Source: an uncultured Prevotellaceae bacterium (GTDB lineage: Bacteria; Bacteroidota; Bacteroidia; Bacteroidales; Muribaculaceae). From it: DNA of 51,967 nt. The position numbers were made by a program, and so were the translations under genes. Of the stretch, positions 1-6,845 are shown piece after piece. Below the pieces are notes generated by a model, which was not told where the DNA came from, did no database searches, and worked only from the letters and a program-made list of their open reading frames with translations. The stretch lies in contig ONIL01000034.1 of NCBI GenBank assembly GCA_900317835.1, forward strand, positions 1 through 51,967. The letters run 5' to 3'. Each line of letters opens with the position of its first letter. Positions within the stretch are counted from its first letter, which is position 1.

Positions 1-100
1 ATTTGGATTAATATGTCAAAATTGAGTTATTTGTCCATTAGACGTATTAAGCACACCAAAAAGTTGCAATACAGCGAAAAATATTTCCATTGTTATGATT

Positions 101-215
101 GCTATAATCAGCGGAAACATATAGAAAAATACTAATTTCCGCTGGTTATAGACACTTTTTGTCGCTATAATCAGCGGAAACATATTAATAAACACCAGTT
201 TCCGCTGATTATAGC
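101..215. repeat. Two tandem palindromic units (hairpin arms with 18-nt loops)
   Basis: The arm GCTATAATCAGCGGAAA occurs at 101-117 and 164-180. Its reverse complement follows at about 136-152 (one G:T-type mismatch) and 199-215 (perfect). Each unit is about 51 bp, and the units repeat every 63 bp. Both loops are 18 nt. The second unit pairs 164-181 with 198-215, which is 18 of 18. The function is unknown; a REP-like intergenic palindrome or a protein-binding site would fit. Confidence 0.8.
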
Positions 216-248
216 TTTTCTATTATCAAGTCATTTTGGCGCAATAAA

Positions 249-297
249 TGTAACAGCATGCTCCGTTTTTCTTTTGCAACGGCTGTTACAGTAACAG
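249..297. repeat. TGTAACAG palindrome cluster; left copy of a 21-bp inverted repeat
   Basis: Bases 249-269 are the exact reverse complement of 6514-6534. Within this stretch TGTAACAG (249-256) pairs with CTGTTACA (283-290). CTGTTAC-A-GTAACAG (283-297) is a perfect palindrome around one base. The right-hand partner lies in the leader of the phosphoesterase gene, so this may be a regulatory site or a relic of a duplicated leader. Confidence 0.65.
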
Positions 298-409
298 TGG
301 TTACAATGATTGGAACGCAGGAAATCCTAAGGGTTTCAGATCAATGAAAATCGCAACATATTGCGATTCTTGAGTGATTTGAAGGCCTCAAAGATGAAAA
401 ACTAACAAA

Positions 410-577
410 AATCGCAGTTTATTGCGATTTTTAGGGCATGAAAAAGCTCGGCATCTAAACAGACGAAGTGTTAACTTGTTATTAGTCAACAGTATGGAGG
501 CACTTCATATTTTACGCAGCGGAAATTACGTAATAATCATTTGCAATTCTGGAATTGAACGGGAATCAGCCGGAATA
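410..577 (+). repeat. Direct repeat, copy A (pairs with 6676-6832)
   Basis: The segment begins with an ATCGCAGTTTATTGCGAT hairpin and continues about 165 bp at roughly 90% identity with copy B, apart from a short indel after GTGTTAACTT. Both copies can encode the peptide MEALHILRSGNYVIIIC (P for A in copy B). Some differences are synonymous, but the frame has no obvious family. The two copies bracket the 1009-6471 gene block in the same orientation. Confidence 0.8.
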
Positions 578-883
578 GCAAAAGAAAAATCAGCCGTTTT
601 CAGGAAAAATCTCGAAAAGGGCTGCTAGTGATACGCCTGCAAGGCTTGACCGAAAAAATCCATCCAGAAAGGACGGGCCATTTTTATCGCAGGGAAAAAT
701 TGTGGATTATTTCGAGGCAACTGTGCGTGGCCTTGCAGTATCACGATGCCCGCTAACTTTGCGCCGGAAAAAGTTATACAGCCAGCGACAACGGGGGCAA
801 TGTCACATCAGAAAATCATCATGGCGGCTTCCCATATCAATTCCTCTCCCGACATGTAGAAGAGGCAAATACAAAGACAAAGC

Positions 884-919
884 AAGGAGGGATCGCCCAT
901 CACGGGCGTTTCCCTCCTT
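884..919. terminator. Strong GC-rich hairpin downstream of the coiled-coil gene
   Basis: AAGGAGGGATCGCCC (884-898) pairs with GGGCGTTTCCCTCCTT (904-919) with one small mismatch region. It lies just beyond the T-tract terminator of the minus-strand gene at 1009. It may back up termination. Confidence 0.5.
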
Positions 920-925
920 ACCGAT

Positions 926-960
926 AAAAAAGCCCCGGAACGCTTAGCGTTTCCAAGGCC
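926..960 (-). terminator. Rho-independent terminator of the coiled-coil/WG gene
   Basis: Read on the minus strand, GGAAACGCT pairs with AGCGTTCC around a one-base centre, and a GGGGC segment leads directly into a run of six T residues. It sits 49 bases after the stop codon at 1009. Confidence 0.7.
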
Positions 961-1008
961 CATGACAAAATTATTAAATCCGTTGCGATGCGACGGGGTT
1001 AGATCGCC

Positions 1009-4000
1009 TTATTTTATTACTTTCCACTTGGTTGATTCATAATACGGGTCGAAATCAATCTTCTCAAGAGTGATTAGCGATTTCTCACCATATTGTTTAG
1101 GATCAAAGCCGAATCGCTTGATGCGAGACTTTGAGATATAGGTTTGACGGCCATCAGGGAATCTAATATAAAGGCGTTTTCCATTCTTTATTCTTGTTAC
1201 CTTGCCAGTAAGTTTCTCACCTTTTTTGAAATCAGAATCGCTATCGACTTGGTCGAATTTCATTTCATTGGTTTTATCATCTGCTGCAGCTATAATATAA
1301 AATTCTTTATCATCTTCTTTTATGATGTTCAGCAGATAGACATCGTATTCCGTGCCGACAAACCGTTCAGCATGGTTGTATTTGTTATCAGGCATGATCA
1401 TCTCAATGCCGTGACAATCGAAAACATAATCACCGTTTGAAGACATGCCTTTGAATACGGCTCTGAAGGGTATCCTGTAATCATAACGTGGAGCCTTCTG
1501 AAGCTTGAATAAACCATTCTCAGTGATGCCGTAAAACCGTTTTCTGAACGAACCAATCTCCAAATAGCTGTACTTGATGAACAAAGTGCCACTGTTGTCA
1601 TACATGCCCCATCTATCAAGATGACGCACCTTACGAATTTTACCAGACAATTCAATGGTCTCATCAGGGATAGCGATTCCGATATGGTTTATTAAATATG
1701 TTCCTGAGTAGTCTGTTACTTTGGCTGTCCAATTATTGTCGATAACGAATTCTATGTACTTTGGCGTAATGATGATATTGCCCTTATAATCCATAGCGCC
1801 GTAGCCAGACTGGGTTTTAATCACCAGCCTATCGTTGCCCCATTTCTCGATCGACTCGAACATTTCGGTATACGGCTCACCATCTTTTTTATGGGCTAGA
1901 CAGAACAGTTCAAAAATGTTCAGTCGATATACGTCCGTAGCAAGTTTCGTATATGTAGTGGGTATCTCCTCACCGATATCAGAGAGAATGCCTACTCTTG
2001 GATGGAGATAGTCACTGGTAACAGCAACGATGCTGCCTTTCTTATCAAGTGAAATATCGGAGTATTTGCACTGTGATTTTATGTCCTTCTCTTGGTTGTA
2101 TATGCCCCACAAGGATCCTTGGCGGTATTTAAAGATGCCTGGTTTAAGCCCTATCAAGTCTTCGGAATCAAGAGTTGGCTTAGGACCCATCTTTCGATAA
2201 TAGGGCTTGTAGGTGTTCGTGTCGTCGTAATTCAAATCATTCAACGAAACAAGAATTCCGTTTGAGCCGGTGTTGGCATTTGTGTAGAACCAGTGCTTGC
2301 CATCGACAAGCCAGTTGCATTTCAGCCTCAAATCTTTCGCCTCTTTGCAAGCCCGCTCGGCTTCGTCGTCCATAATGAACACGCATGAGCGGTTGTCAAA
2401 CAGGGTGTTCTGATAGGTGCTTTGAAGAAGATAGTCGTAACTGGTTGCACTATCGCTGCCAAACACCCAGATGATGAACAGTTTGTTCTGTTTGCAGAAT
2501 TCATCAATGCCGACGATATCTTGCAGGTAGTCGATTGAGCGTTGCAGCTTGAACACGATGTCAATGTTGTGCCAACGAACATAGACATCAAAGTTCCGCC
2601 ACACTCGTGATGTCTCGCCTTTTATCCTCTTGTTTGACTTAAGCGCATTGATTTCGAACCCTTTCTCCTGCTGCTCTTTTAGGGCATCATAGATGACATC
2701 CCTCAAGTGGGAATAACGGCTTTTCTCGACCCTTGCCGTTTCGATGGTGGCATCATCCAGGTCAATGATGGGGCTTGAGGGCGTCTGGCCTTCTTTTCTC
2801 CACTCACACGGCACGTCGTTATGGCAGTGCGAGAAGAAAAGCGACTCGCCTTTCTTAGTCGAGATTTTGGAAATCTTGACAGGTTGGCAGCATTTTTCAC
2901 AGACAAACAATGGATCATCACCAGTCTTGGAAATAATCTCAAGCCTGCGGCTGATCTTGGCTATTTCCTCTTTGGGTCTGCCAAAGAATTCGTTTGCCTT
3001 GATGTGCTCTCCCGTCTCCCAATTGATGACAGCTTCAATGGAGCGCGTAGTGACCACCGTGCCGTCCTCAACGATCGTTGGGAGGTCGGATGGCACAACA
3101 TCTTCATCGGCAGCAGGAAGAACCTTCGCTAACGGATAATAAGGTTGTTCTGGCTTCTCTTGGCTTGGAACTGGCACCTGGGTTTTTTCATCAATCTGCT
3201 GCTCTTTGTTGACATAGGCTGCGAGAGCGGTTTCCAGTTCCTTTATCTTCGCATCCTTTTGATGGATGGTGATGTCCTTTTCACGCAGTAACTTCGTGAG
3301 GGCATCAATCTTTGCAATGAGGCTTTGCTCCAATGCTGCAAATTTTCCTTGATACTCCCGTTCTGCTGCAGCAAAGCCGGCTAACTTCTCATTCAGTTCC
3401 TGAATTATGCTGTCCCTTTCTTCAAGTTTCTTTGTGAGTTCCCTGATTTCCTTGGATGTGTCGTCATCGTCCTGTTGGGGGGAGACAAGTTCGGAAACTT
3501 GCTGGTTGAGCGCTTCGTTTTCTTGGATGGCTTCGGACAGGCGGTTTTCGCTATCGGTCAGTTGTGATTTGAGGCCATCAATTATGTTGTCCCTTGATTG
3601 GATGTTGTTCTCAAGGGATTGAACGAGATTGTTGAGTCTCGTTATTTCGGACTGATATTTGTCCATGATGGCCTGTGGCGTTTGCTCTTGGCGCAGTTTA
3701 TCTACCTCGCCTTGACAGGTTTCTAACTGAGCCTGGAGGTCATCTTTTTCTTTTTTTAGCGCATCGATCTCCGCTTGTTGCTCGTCAATGATCTCCTTTT
3801 GAGTATCAGCTTGATGCTTTAAATTCGCCTTTTCTCCTTCAAGTTTAGCGTTACTCTTCGTTAGCTCTTCCCTAAACTTGATAGCCCTGTCAATATAGCT
3901 TTGCTTGCCTTCTAACTGCGCCTTGAGCTTTTCGACTTCTTCAGTCAATGATTCTATTGAGGATTTGGCATTGGCCTGTTCTTCCTCTTTTTGCTTGAGG

Positions 4001-4863
4001 GTTGACTCAAGCCAGCTTGAGGTCTCTTTTGAGCGGTCAAAATCAGTTTGGAGGGCTTGGAGTTCTTCCTTGAGCTCGCTTAACTGGTTTTCAAGCTCGG
4101 ACTTTGCGGTTTGGATTTTGCTAGTTTCTTCTTGCCATTTCTCTGATTCTTTGATGGCCTCTTTAAGCTGGGCTCCAACTTCAGTGAGCTTTGTATTCAG
4201 GGACTGAATGATGCTGTCCTTGCTGGTCAGATCTTGAGTGAACGAGTTGATTTGAGCTTGCTGGTTTTGTATCATTTCGTTTTGGGAACCTGCTGCATCT
4301 TTTTGTTCACTCAACAGCTTTTCGAGTTCAGCTTTTTGAGCTTGGAGCTGATTTGTTTCCTGCTGCTTTCCCTCTAATTTACAGGTAGCCTCCCTTAGAT
4401 GTAGTTCACTATCGGCCAAATTGTTTTTTAGCGTGTCAATGGTTGCATAACACTTTTCAAGTTCCTCGGCCCTTCTACCAAGTGAGGTATCTAGATCACG
4501 AATTACCGACTTGTAATCATTAACTTGATTTTGCAACTTCTTTTGCTCATCTTGAAGCTTATCAATCGCTGAATTGGCCTTTTTCAAATTGAACTTGAGC
4601 CTATCACAATTTTCCTCTGAACGTTGCTTTTCTTTTTGGACAGACGCAAGATTAAGTCTGCTTGTATCAAGTTCTTGGGTAAGCCCCTCTATTTGTTGTT
4701 CACGAGCAGAGACAGTATCAGTTAACTCACGTATCTTCACTTGATCTTCGTCCTGCTTAGCCTTCATTTGGCTCAACTCAACAGCACGCTCATCAACATT
4801 GATATTGAAGAACTTCCTTAATATCAATTTACTGAAAGCAGAATATTTGCGAAAAGACACCAT
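1009..4863 (-). CDS. Large coiled-coil protein with CoiA-like zinc/PD-(D/E)XK-type core and WG repeats
   Basis: A 1284-residue protein. Residues ~25-590 are an almost uninterrupted coiled coil, rich in Q, E, K and L. From ~650 there is a zinc-ribbon-like segment (CEKCCQPVKI, then SHCHNDVPC). Around 757-790 comes a segment resembling CoiA/DUF6035 nucleases (FDVYVRWHNIDIVFKLQRS, then a hydrophobic FIIWVFG strand). In that family the last strand usually reads E-x-Q; here the acidic position is lysine (K-L-Q), so catalysis is doubtful. Residues ~905-1140 hold several WG-type beta repeats (GSLWGIYN, SGYGAMDYKG, DRWGMYDNSG). The C-terminus (~1225-1284) resembles a small OB/S1-like barrel (LTGKVTRIKNGKRLYIRF). 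No signal peptide is seen, so it is probably cytoplasmic. The coil, CoiA core and WG architecture in a repeat-bounded accessory block suggests an anti-phage or DNA-processing role, which is inference. Confidence 0.8.
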   Translation of the reverse strand: MVSFRKYSAFSKLILRKFFNINVDERAVELSQMKAKQDEDQVKIRELTDTVSAREQQIEGLTQELDTSRLNLASVQKEKQRSEENCDRLKFNLKKANSAIDKLQDEQKKLQNQVNDYKSVIRDLDTSLGRRAEELEKCYATIDTLKNNLADSELHLREATCKLEGKQQETNQLQAQKAELEKLLSEQKDAAGSQNEMIQNQQAQINSFTQDLTSKDSIIQSLNTKLTEVGAQLKEAIKESEKWQEETSKIQTAKSELENQLSELKEELQALQTDFDRSKETSSWLESTLKQKEEEQANAKSSIESLTEEVEKLKAQLEGKQSYIDRAIKFREELTKSNAKLEGEKANLKHQADTQKEIIDEQQAEIDALKKEKDDLQAQLETCQGEVDKLRQEQTPQAIMDKYQSEITRLNNLVQSLENNIQSRDNIIDGLKSQLTDSENRLSEAIQENEALNQQVSELVSPQQDDDDTSKEIRELTKKLEERDSIIQELNEKLAGFAAAEREYQGKFAALEQSLIAKIDALTKLLREKDITIHQKDAKIKELETALAAYVNKEQQIDEKTQVPVPSQEKPEQPYYPLAKVLPAADEDVVPSDLPTIVEDGTVVTTRSIEAVINWETGEHIKANEFFGRPKEEIAKISRRLEIISKTGDDPLFVCEKCCQPVKISKISTKKGESLFFSHCHNDVPCEWRKEGQTPSSPIIDLDDATIETARVEKSRYSHLRDVIYDALKEQQEKGFEINALKSNKRIKGETSRVWRNFDVYVRWHNIDIVFKLQRSIDYLQDIVGIDEFCKQNKLFIIWVFGSDSATSYDYLLQSTYQNTLFDNRSCVFIMDDEAERACKEAKDLRLKCNWLVDGKHWFYTNANTGSNGILVSLNDLNYDDTNTYKPYYRKMGPKPTLDSEDLIGLKPGIFKYRQGSLWGIYNQEKDIKSQCKYSDISLDKKGSIVAVTSDYLHPRVGILSDIGEEIPTTYTKLATDVYRLNIFELFCLAHKKDGEPYTEMFESIEKWGNDRLVIKTQSGYGAMDYKGNIIITPKYIEFVIDNNWTAKVTDYSGTYLINHIGIAIPDETIELSGKIRKVRHLDRWGMYDNSGTLFIKYSYLEIGSFRKRFYGITENGLFKLQKAPRYDYRIPFRAVFKGMSSNGDYVFDCHGIEMIMPDNKYNHAERFVGTEYDVYLLNIIKEDDKEFYIIAAADDKTNEMKFDQVDSDSDFKKGEKLTGKVTRIKNGKRLYIRFPDGRQTYISKSRIKRFGFDPKQYGEKSLITLEKIDFDPYYESTKWKVIK

Positions 4864-4873
4864 CAGTATGGGA

Positions 4874-5153
4874 TTATATTAGTTTGGCGAGGATGTCGCC
4901 GAATTTAGTGTGATTGGCCAGGATGCCGTCGTCGTGGTCGTAGAAAAAAGGGACGGTTCCTTTAATGTAATTATTATATTTCGGGGAGGTCGGGGTGACT
5001 TTGCAGGTCACAATACCGACGAGATTCAGGAACCTCTCGTAGTTCAGATCCTCGCCGTATTCTTCAATATATTCTTTAACGAGATCGAATTTGTATTCCA
5101 CCACGTCGTAAAAAGCCTTCACCGCCCATGCCTTCGATGTTCGTTGCGAGCAT
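4874..5153 (-). pseudogene. Small unrecognised gene, probably frameshifted at an A5/T5 run
   Basis: The open frame ending at 4874 (tail FGDILAKLI) can be read back to 5185, but that start overlaps the upstream gene by 32 bases and gives an odd S/R-rich leader. An ATG at 5151-5153 abuts the TAA of the upstream gene exactly and starts MLATNIEGMGGEGF. It joins the YDVVEYKFDLVKEYIEEYG frame if one base is removed from the A5 run (T5 on the coding strand) at 5110-5114. The intact product would be about 92 residues, acidic and soluble. I do not recognise the family. A real frameshift mutation or an assembly error at the homopolymer is equally possible. Confidence 0.45.
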
Positions 5154-5438
5154 TTATCTCTCGAATCGCTCGAGCTTGAGGCCATCCTTGGTCAAATGGC
5201 CAATCTGTGGAACAGCCGCCGTGAAGTGTGGGGTGTTGGAATGTTTTTGCAGGCACTCATCATTTTCCCACGATTCACAGAACATAAACACTTGTGGCGA
5301 TGTTGTGCTCTGGAACAGGCCGTAGCCTTTGCAGCCTTCGTCTTGCAGTGATTTCTCGACTAGTTCGTTGGTAATGGTCGTTAACTGCTCAACACTCACA
5401 CCGTCTTTCAATTCGAAAAATGCATTTAATCTTATCAT
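5154..5438 (-). CDS. Antibiotic biosynthesis monooxygenase (ABM)-fold small protein
   Basis: A 94-residue protein with the ferredoxin-like ABM/YgiN pattern. It has an N-terminal strand (MIRLNAFFELKDG), a long helix (EQLTTITNELVEKSLQDEGCKGYGLF), a strand FMFCESWEND and the typical helix and strand ending HFTAAVPQIGHLTKDGLKLERFER. Members are small dimeric cytoplasmic quinol or heme-type monooxygenases, or simple dimeric-barrel proteins of unknown substrate. The length is normal for the family. Its stop codon abuts the start of the following small gene, so the two were probably co-translated. A minus-strand TAACTTTG box lies about 75 bases upstream. The fold assignment is good; the substrate is unknown. 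Confidence 0.75.
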   Translation of the reverse strand: MIRLNAFFELKDGVSVEQLTTITNELVEKSLQDEGCKGYGLFQSTTSPQVFMFCESWENDECLQKHSNTPHFTAAVPQIGHLTKDGLKLERFER

Positions 5439-5513
5439 AGTTCTACCGTTATCTTAATGTTAAATAATATGTCGGTTTATGAATCACGAAATTGTTAGAG
5501 ATTGATTACATGG

Positions 5514-5521
5514 CAAAGTTA
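5514..5521 (-). promoter_or_regulatory. Bacteroidetes -7 box (TAACTTTG) for the ABM gene
   Basis: The complement of 5514-5521 reads TAACTTTG, matching TAnnTTTG. A TTTG lies 24 bases further upstream (5546-5549), slightly wider than the usual 19-21. The position suits transcription of the ABM gene and its small partner. Confidence 0.45.
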
Positions 5522-5559
5522 CAAACAATATCGGAATTTCCGGAACAAATCCGATTACT

Positions 5560-5706
5560 TTATTCTTGCAGGTTGTCGTTGACGAAAGTGGTCACGTATT
5601 GTTCTAGTTCGGGGGCAGGATCTTGATGTGGTTGGCAAGACCCAGGTAGAATCGGCCAATGCCTTCCACCTGATAGACTTCGGCGCAACAACATACTGTA
5701 TTCCTA
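5560..5706 (-). pseudogene. C-terminal remnant of a WYL-domain-type regulator, frameshifted
   Basis: Directly after the stop of the phosphoesterase gene the minus strand encodes EVYQVEGIGRFYLGLANHIKILPP, then hits a stop. A one-base shift at the G5 run (5611-5615, C5 on the coding strand) lets it continue ELEQYVTTFVNDNLQE to a TAA at 5560. The pattern (V-x-G-x-x-R-F-x-L-G-L, then I-x-I-L-x-P-x-E-L) resembles the C-terminal extension of WYL-domain transcription factors. No upstream part of such a gene is present, so this is a decayed fragment. The family call rests on pattern only. Confidence 0.45.
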
Positions 5707-6471
5707 TCACACATCAATAACCTTCCCTCTATCGAAGGTATGGTGTTCGTTGTGGGAGACGTAGCCGAGTTGGTTGCAGAGGCAACGGGTGGTGCCGATG
5801 GTCTTGTCGATGTTGCGGTGAGAGTGGCCATAGATCCAGTAGTCGATTCCGCTGTCGGCGATGTAGTCGGCCAATTCGACGGTGAATGCGCCGTTGATGC
5901 GGCTACCCTGGAACTCCGGGGCAACCAGTTGATAGGACGGTACGTGGTGGGTGACGACGACCTTGTGTTTGGCCTGGCTGGCGCAGACGGACTTCTTGAT
6001 GAAGTCGAGACAGCGTTGATGCTCGCTGTTGAAATCGGAATACCTCAACAGGTTTTCGCCATAGACGATGCGGTAGAAGTCGGCCACGCCTCGCTCGGTG
6101 ACGAAGGCGTTGTCCATGTCGATATGGGCCCACAAGGTCGATATGATGAAGTCCACGTCCTGGATCGAGACGACCTTGTTATAGTAGTAGTGGACGTTGG
6201 GGCGGATTTCGCCTACCAATCCGTCCAGCATCGTCTTCAGGTCGTAGTACTTATAAAACTCGTGGTTGCCCAGAGCGACCAGCACTTGCTCGAAGTTTTC
6301 GGACGCCCAGTTCCAGAACGGGTGCACGCTGTACATGTCGTCTCCCAGATATCCCGTGTCACCAGCCAAGACCAGGATATCGCCCTTCACGTCCATGGGG
6401 CCGTTGTCCCTAAGATACCGCCAGTTCTCGCGGAACTCCAAGTGCAAATCAGATGCGAACTGTATTTTCAT
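5707..6471 (-). CDS. Calcineurin-like metallophosphoesterase
   Basis: A protein of about 254 residues from the preferred start at 6471 (MKIQFASDLHLEF). The frame can be extended to 6549, but that part contains the promoter and the 21-bp inverted repeat, so the inner start is chosen. All binuclear-metal motifs are visible in order: D-x-H (SDLHLE), GD (LVLAGDTG), GNHE (VALGNHEF), a histidine motif (VVTHHVPS) and GHSH (WIYGHSHRN). Members hydrolyse phosphoester or phosphodiester bonds, with very varied substrates. No signal peptide, so cytoplasmic. It is encoded alone with its own promoter and is followed immediately by a decayed regulator fragment. Confidence 0.85.
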   Translation of the reverse strand: MKIQFASDLHLEFRENWRYLRDNGPMDVKGDILVLAGDTGYLGDDMYSVHPFWNWASENFEQVLVALGNHEFYKYYDLKTMLDGLVGEIRPNVHYYYNKVVSIQDVDFIISTLWAHIDMDNAFVTERGVADFYRIVYGENLLRYSDFNSEHQRCLDFIKKSVCASQAKHKVVVTHHVPSYQLVAPEFQGSRINGAFTVELADYIADSGIDYWIYGHSHRNIDKTIGTTRCLCNQLGYVSHNEHHTFDRGKVIDV

Positions 6472-6513
6472 GACTCTATTATGTTGTGAAAAAACGGATG
6501 AAACTGTTACAGC

Positions 6514-6534
6514 AAAACGGAGCATGCTGTTACA
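6514..6534. repeat. Right copy of the 21-bp inverted repeat, inside the phosphoesterase leader
   Basis: It is the exact reverse complement of 249-269. On the minus strand the leader reads CTGTAACAG, thirteen intervening bases, then CTGTAACAG again, so a direct repeat of a near-palindromic box lies between the promoter and the start codon. This is a plausible regulator-binding site. Confidence 0.6.
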
Positions 6535-6546
6535 GTTTTTGTCTTG

Positions 6547-6554
6547 CAAAGTTA
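6547..6554 (-). promoter_or_regulatory. Bacteroidetes -7 box (TAACTTTG) of the phosphoesterase gene
   Basis: The complement reads TAACTTTG. It lies about 75 bases upstream of the start at 6471, leaving a leader that contains the paired CTGTAACAG boxes. No good TTTG is seen at the expected -33 spacing. Confidence 0.45.
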
Positions 6555-6675
6555 ACTGTTTTCATTGGTTATGCCTGTGCCATGGTTCAAATTTCAACAT
6601 CTGCCGCACTAAGAAATCGCAATATGTTGCGATTTTAAGATGATGTAGTGAGATAAGCAACAACGCCAAAGCAAT

Positions 6676-6832
6676 AATCGCAGTTTATTGCGATTTTAGG
6701 GCATGAAAAAGCTCGGCATCTAAACAGACGAAGTGTTAACTTAAATAGTATGGAGCCACTTCATATTTTACGCAGCGGAAATTACGTAATTATCATTTGT
6801 GATTCTGGAATTGAACGGATATCGGCCGGAAC
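6676..6832 (+). repeat. Direct repeat, copy B (pairs with 410-577)
   Basis: It is in the same orientation as copy A, from the ATCGCAGTTTATTGCGAT hairpin to about the CGGCCGGAA end. It lacks around ten bases that copy A has after GTGTTAACTT. It overlaps no convincing gene and ends just before the stop of the next minus-strand gene. Confidence 0.8.
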
Positions 6833-6845
6833 AAGCTTTTACCGA

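Larger units (their letters stand above)
1..1008. other. Intergenic repeat-rich region without a convincing gene
   Basis: No reading frame here looks like a real protein. The short frames are either part of the repeat duplicated at 6676-6832 or have low-complexity, improbable composition. The stretch instead holds two tandem palindromes (101-215), a TGTAACAG-type palindrome cluster (249-297), ATCGCA/TGCGAT hairpins near 346 and 411, one copy of a ~160-bp direct repeat (410-577), and two hairpins (884-919 and 926-960) that end the minus-strand gene on its right. Confidence 0.6.
6472..6845. other. Intergenic region: phosphoesterase leader and repeats
   Basis: This stretch holds the phosphoesterase leader with its 21-bp inverted repeat (6514-6534) and a TAACTTTG box (6547-6554). 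It also has two ATCGCA/TGCGAT hairpins (about 6615-6636 and 6677-6694) and direct-repeat copy B. No gene is visible. Confidence 0.6.

Noticed and set aside
422-628. 68-codon frame overlapping the direct repeat
   Set aside because: Only the repeat part resembles the other copy. The rest is not shared, there is no family pattern, and the start lies in a hairpin.
702-947. 81-codon frame before the coiled-coil gene
   Set aside because: Arg/Pro/Ser-rich composition with no pattern, and it runs through the two terminator hairpins.
5740-6489. Long plus-strand frame opposite the phosphoesterase
   Set aside because: Val/Asp-rich antisense shadow of a gene with all catalytic motifs on the other strand.
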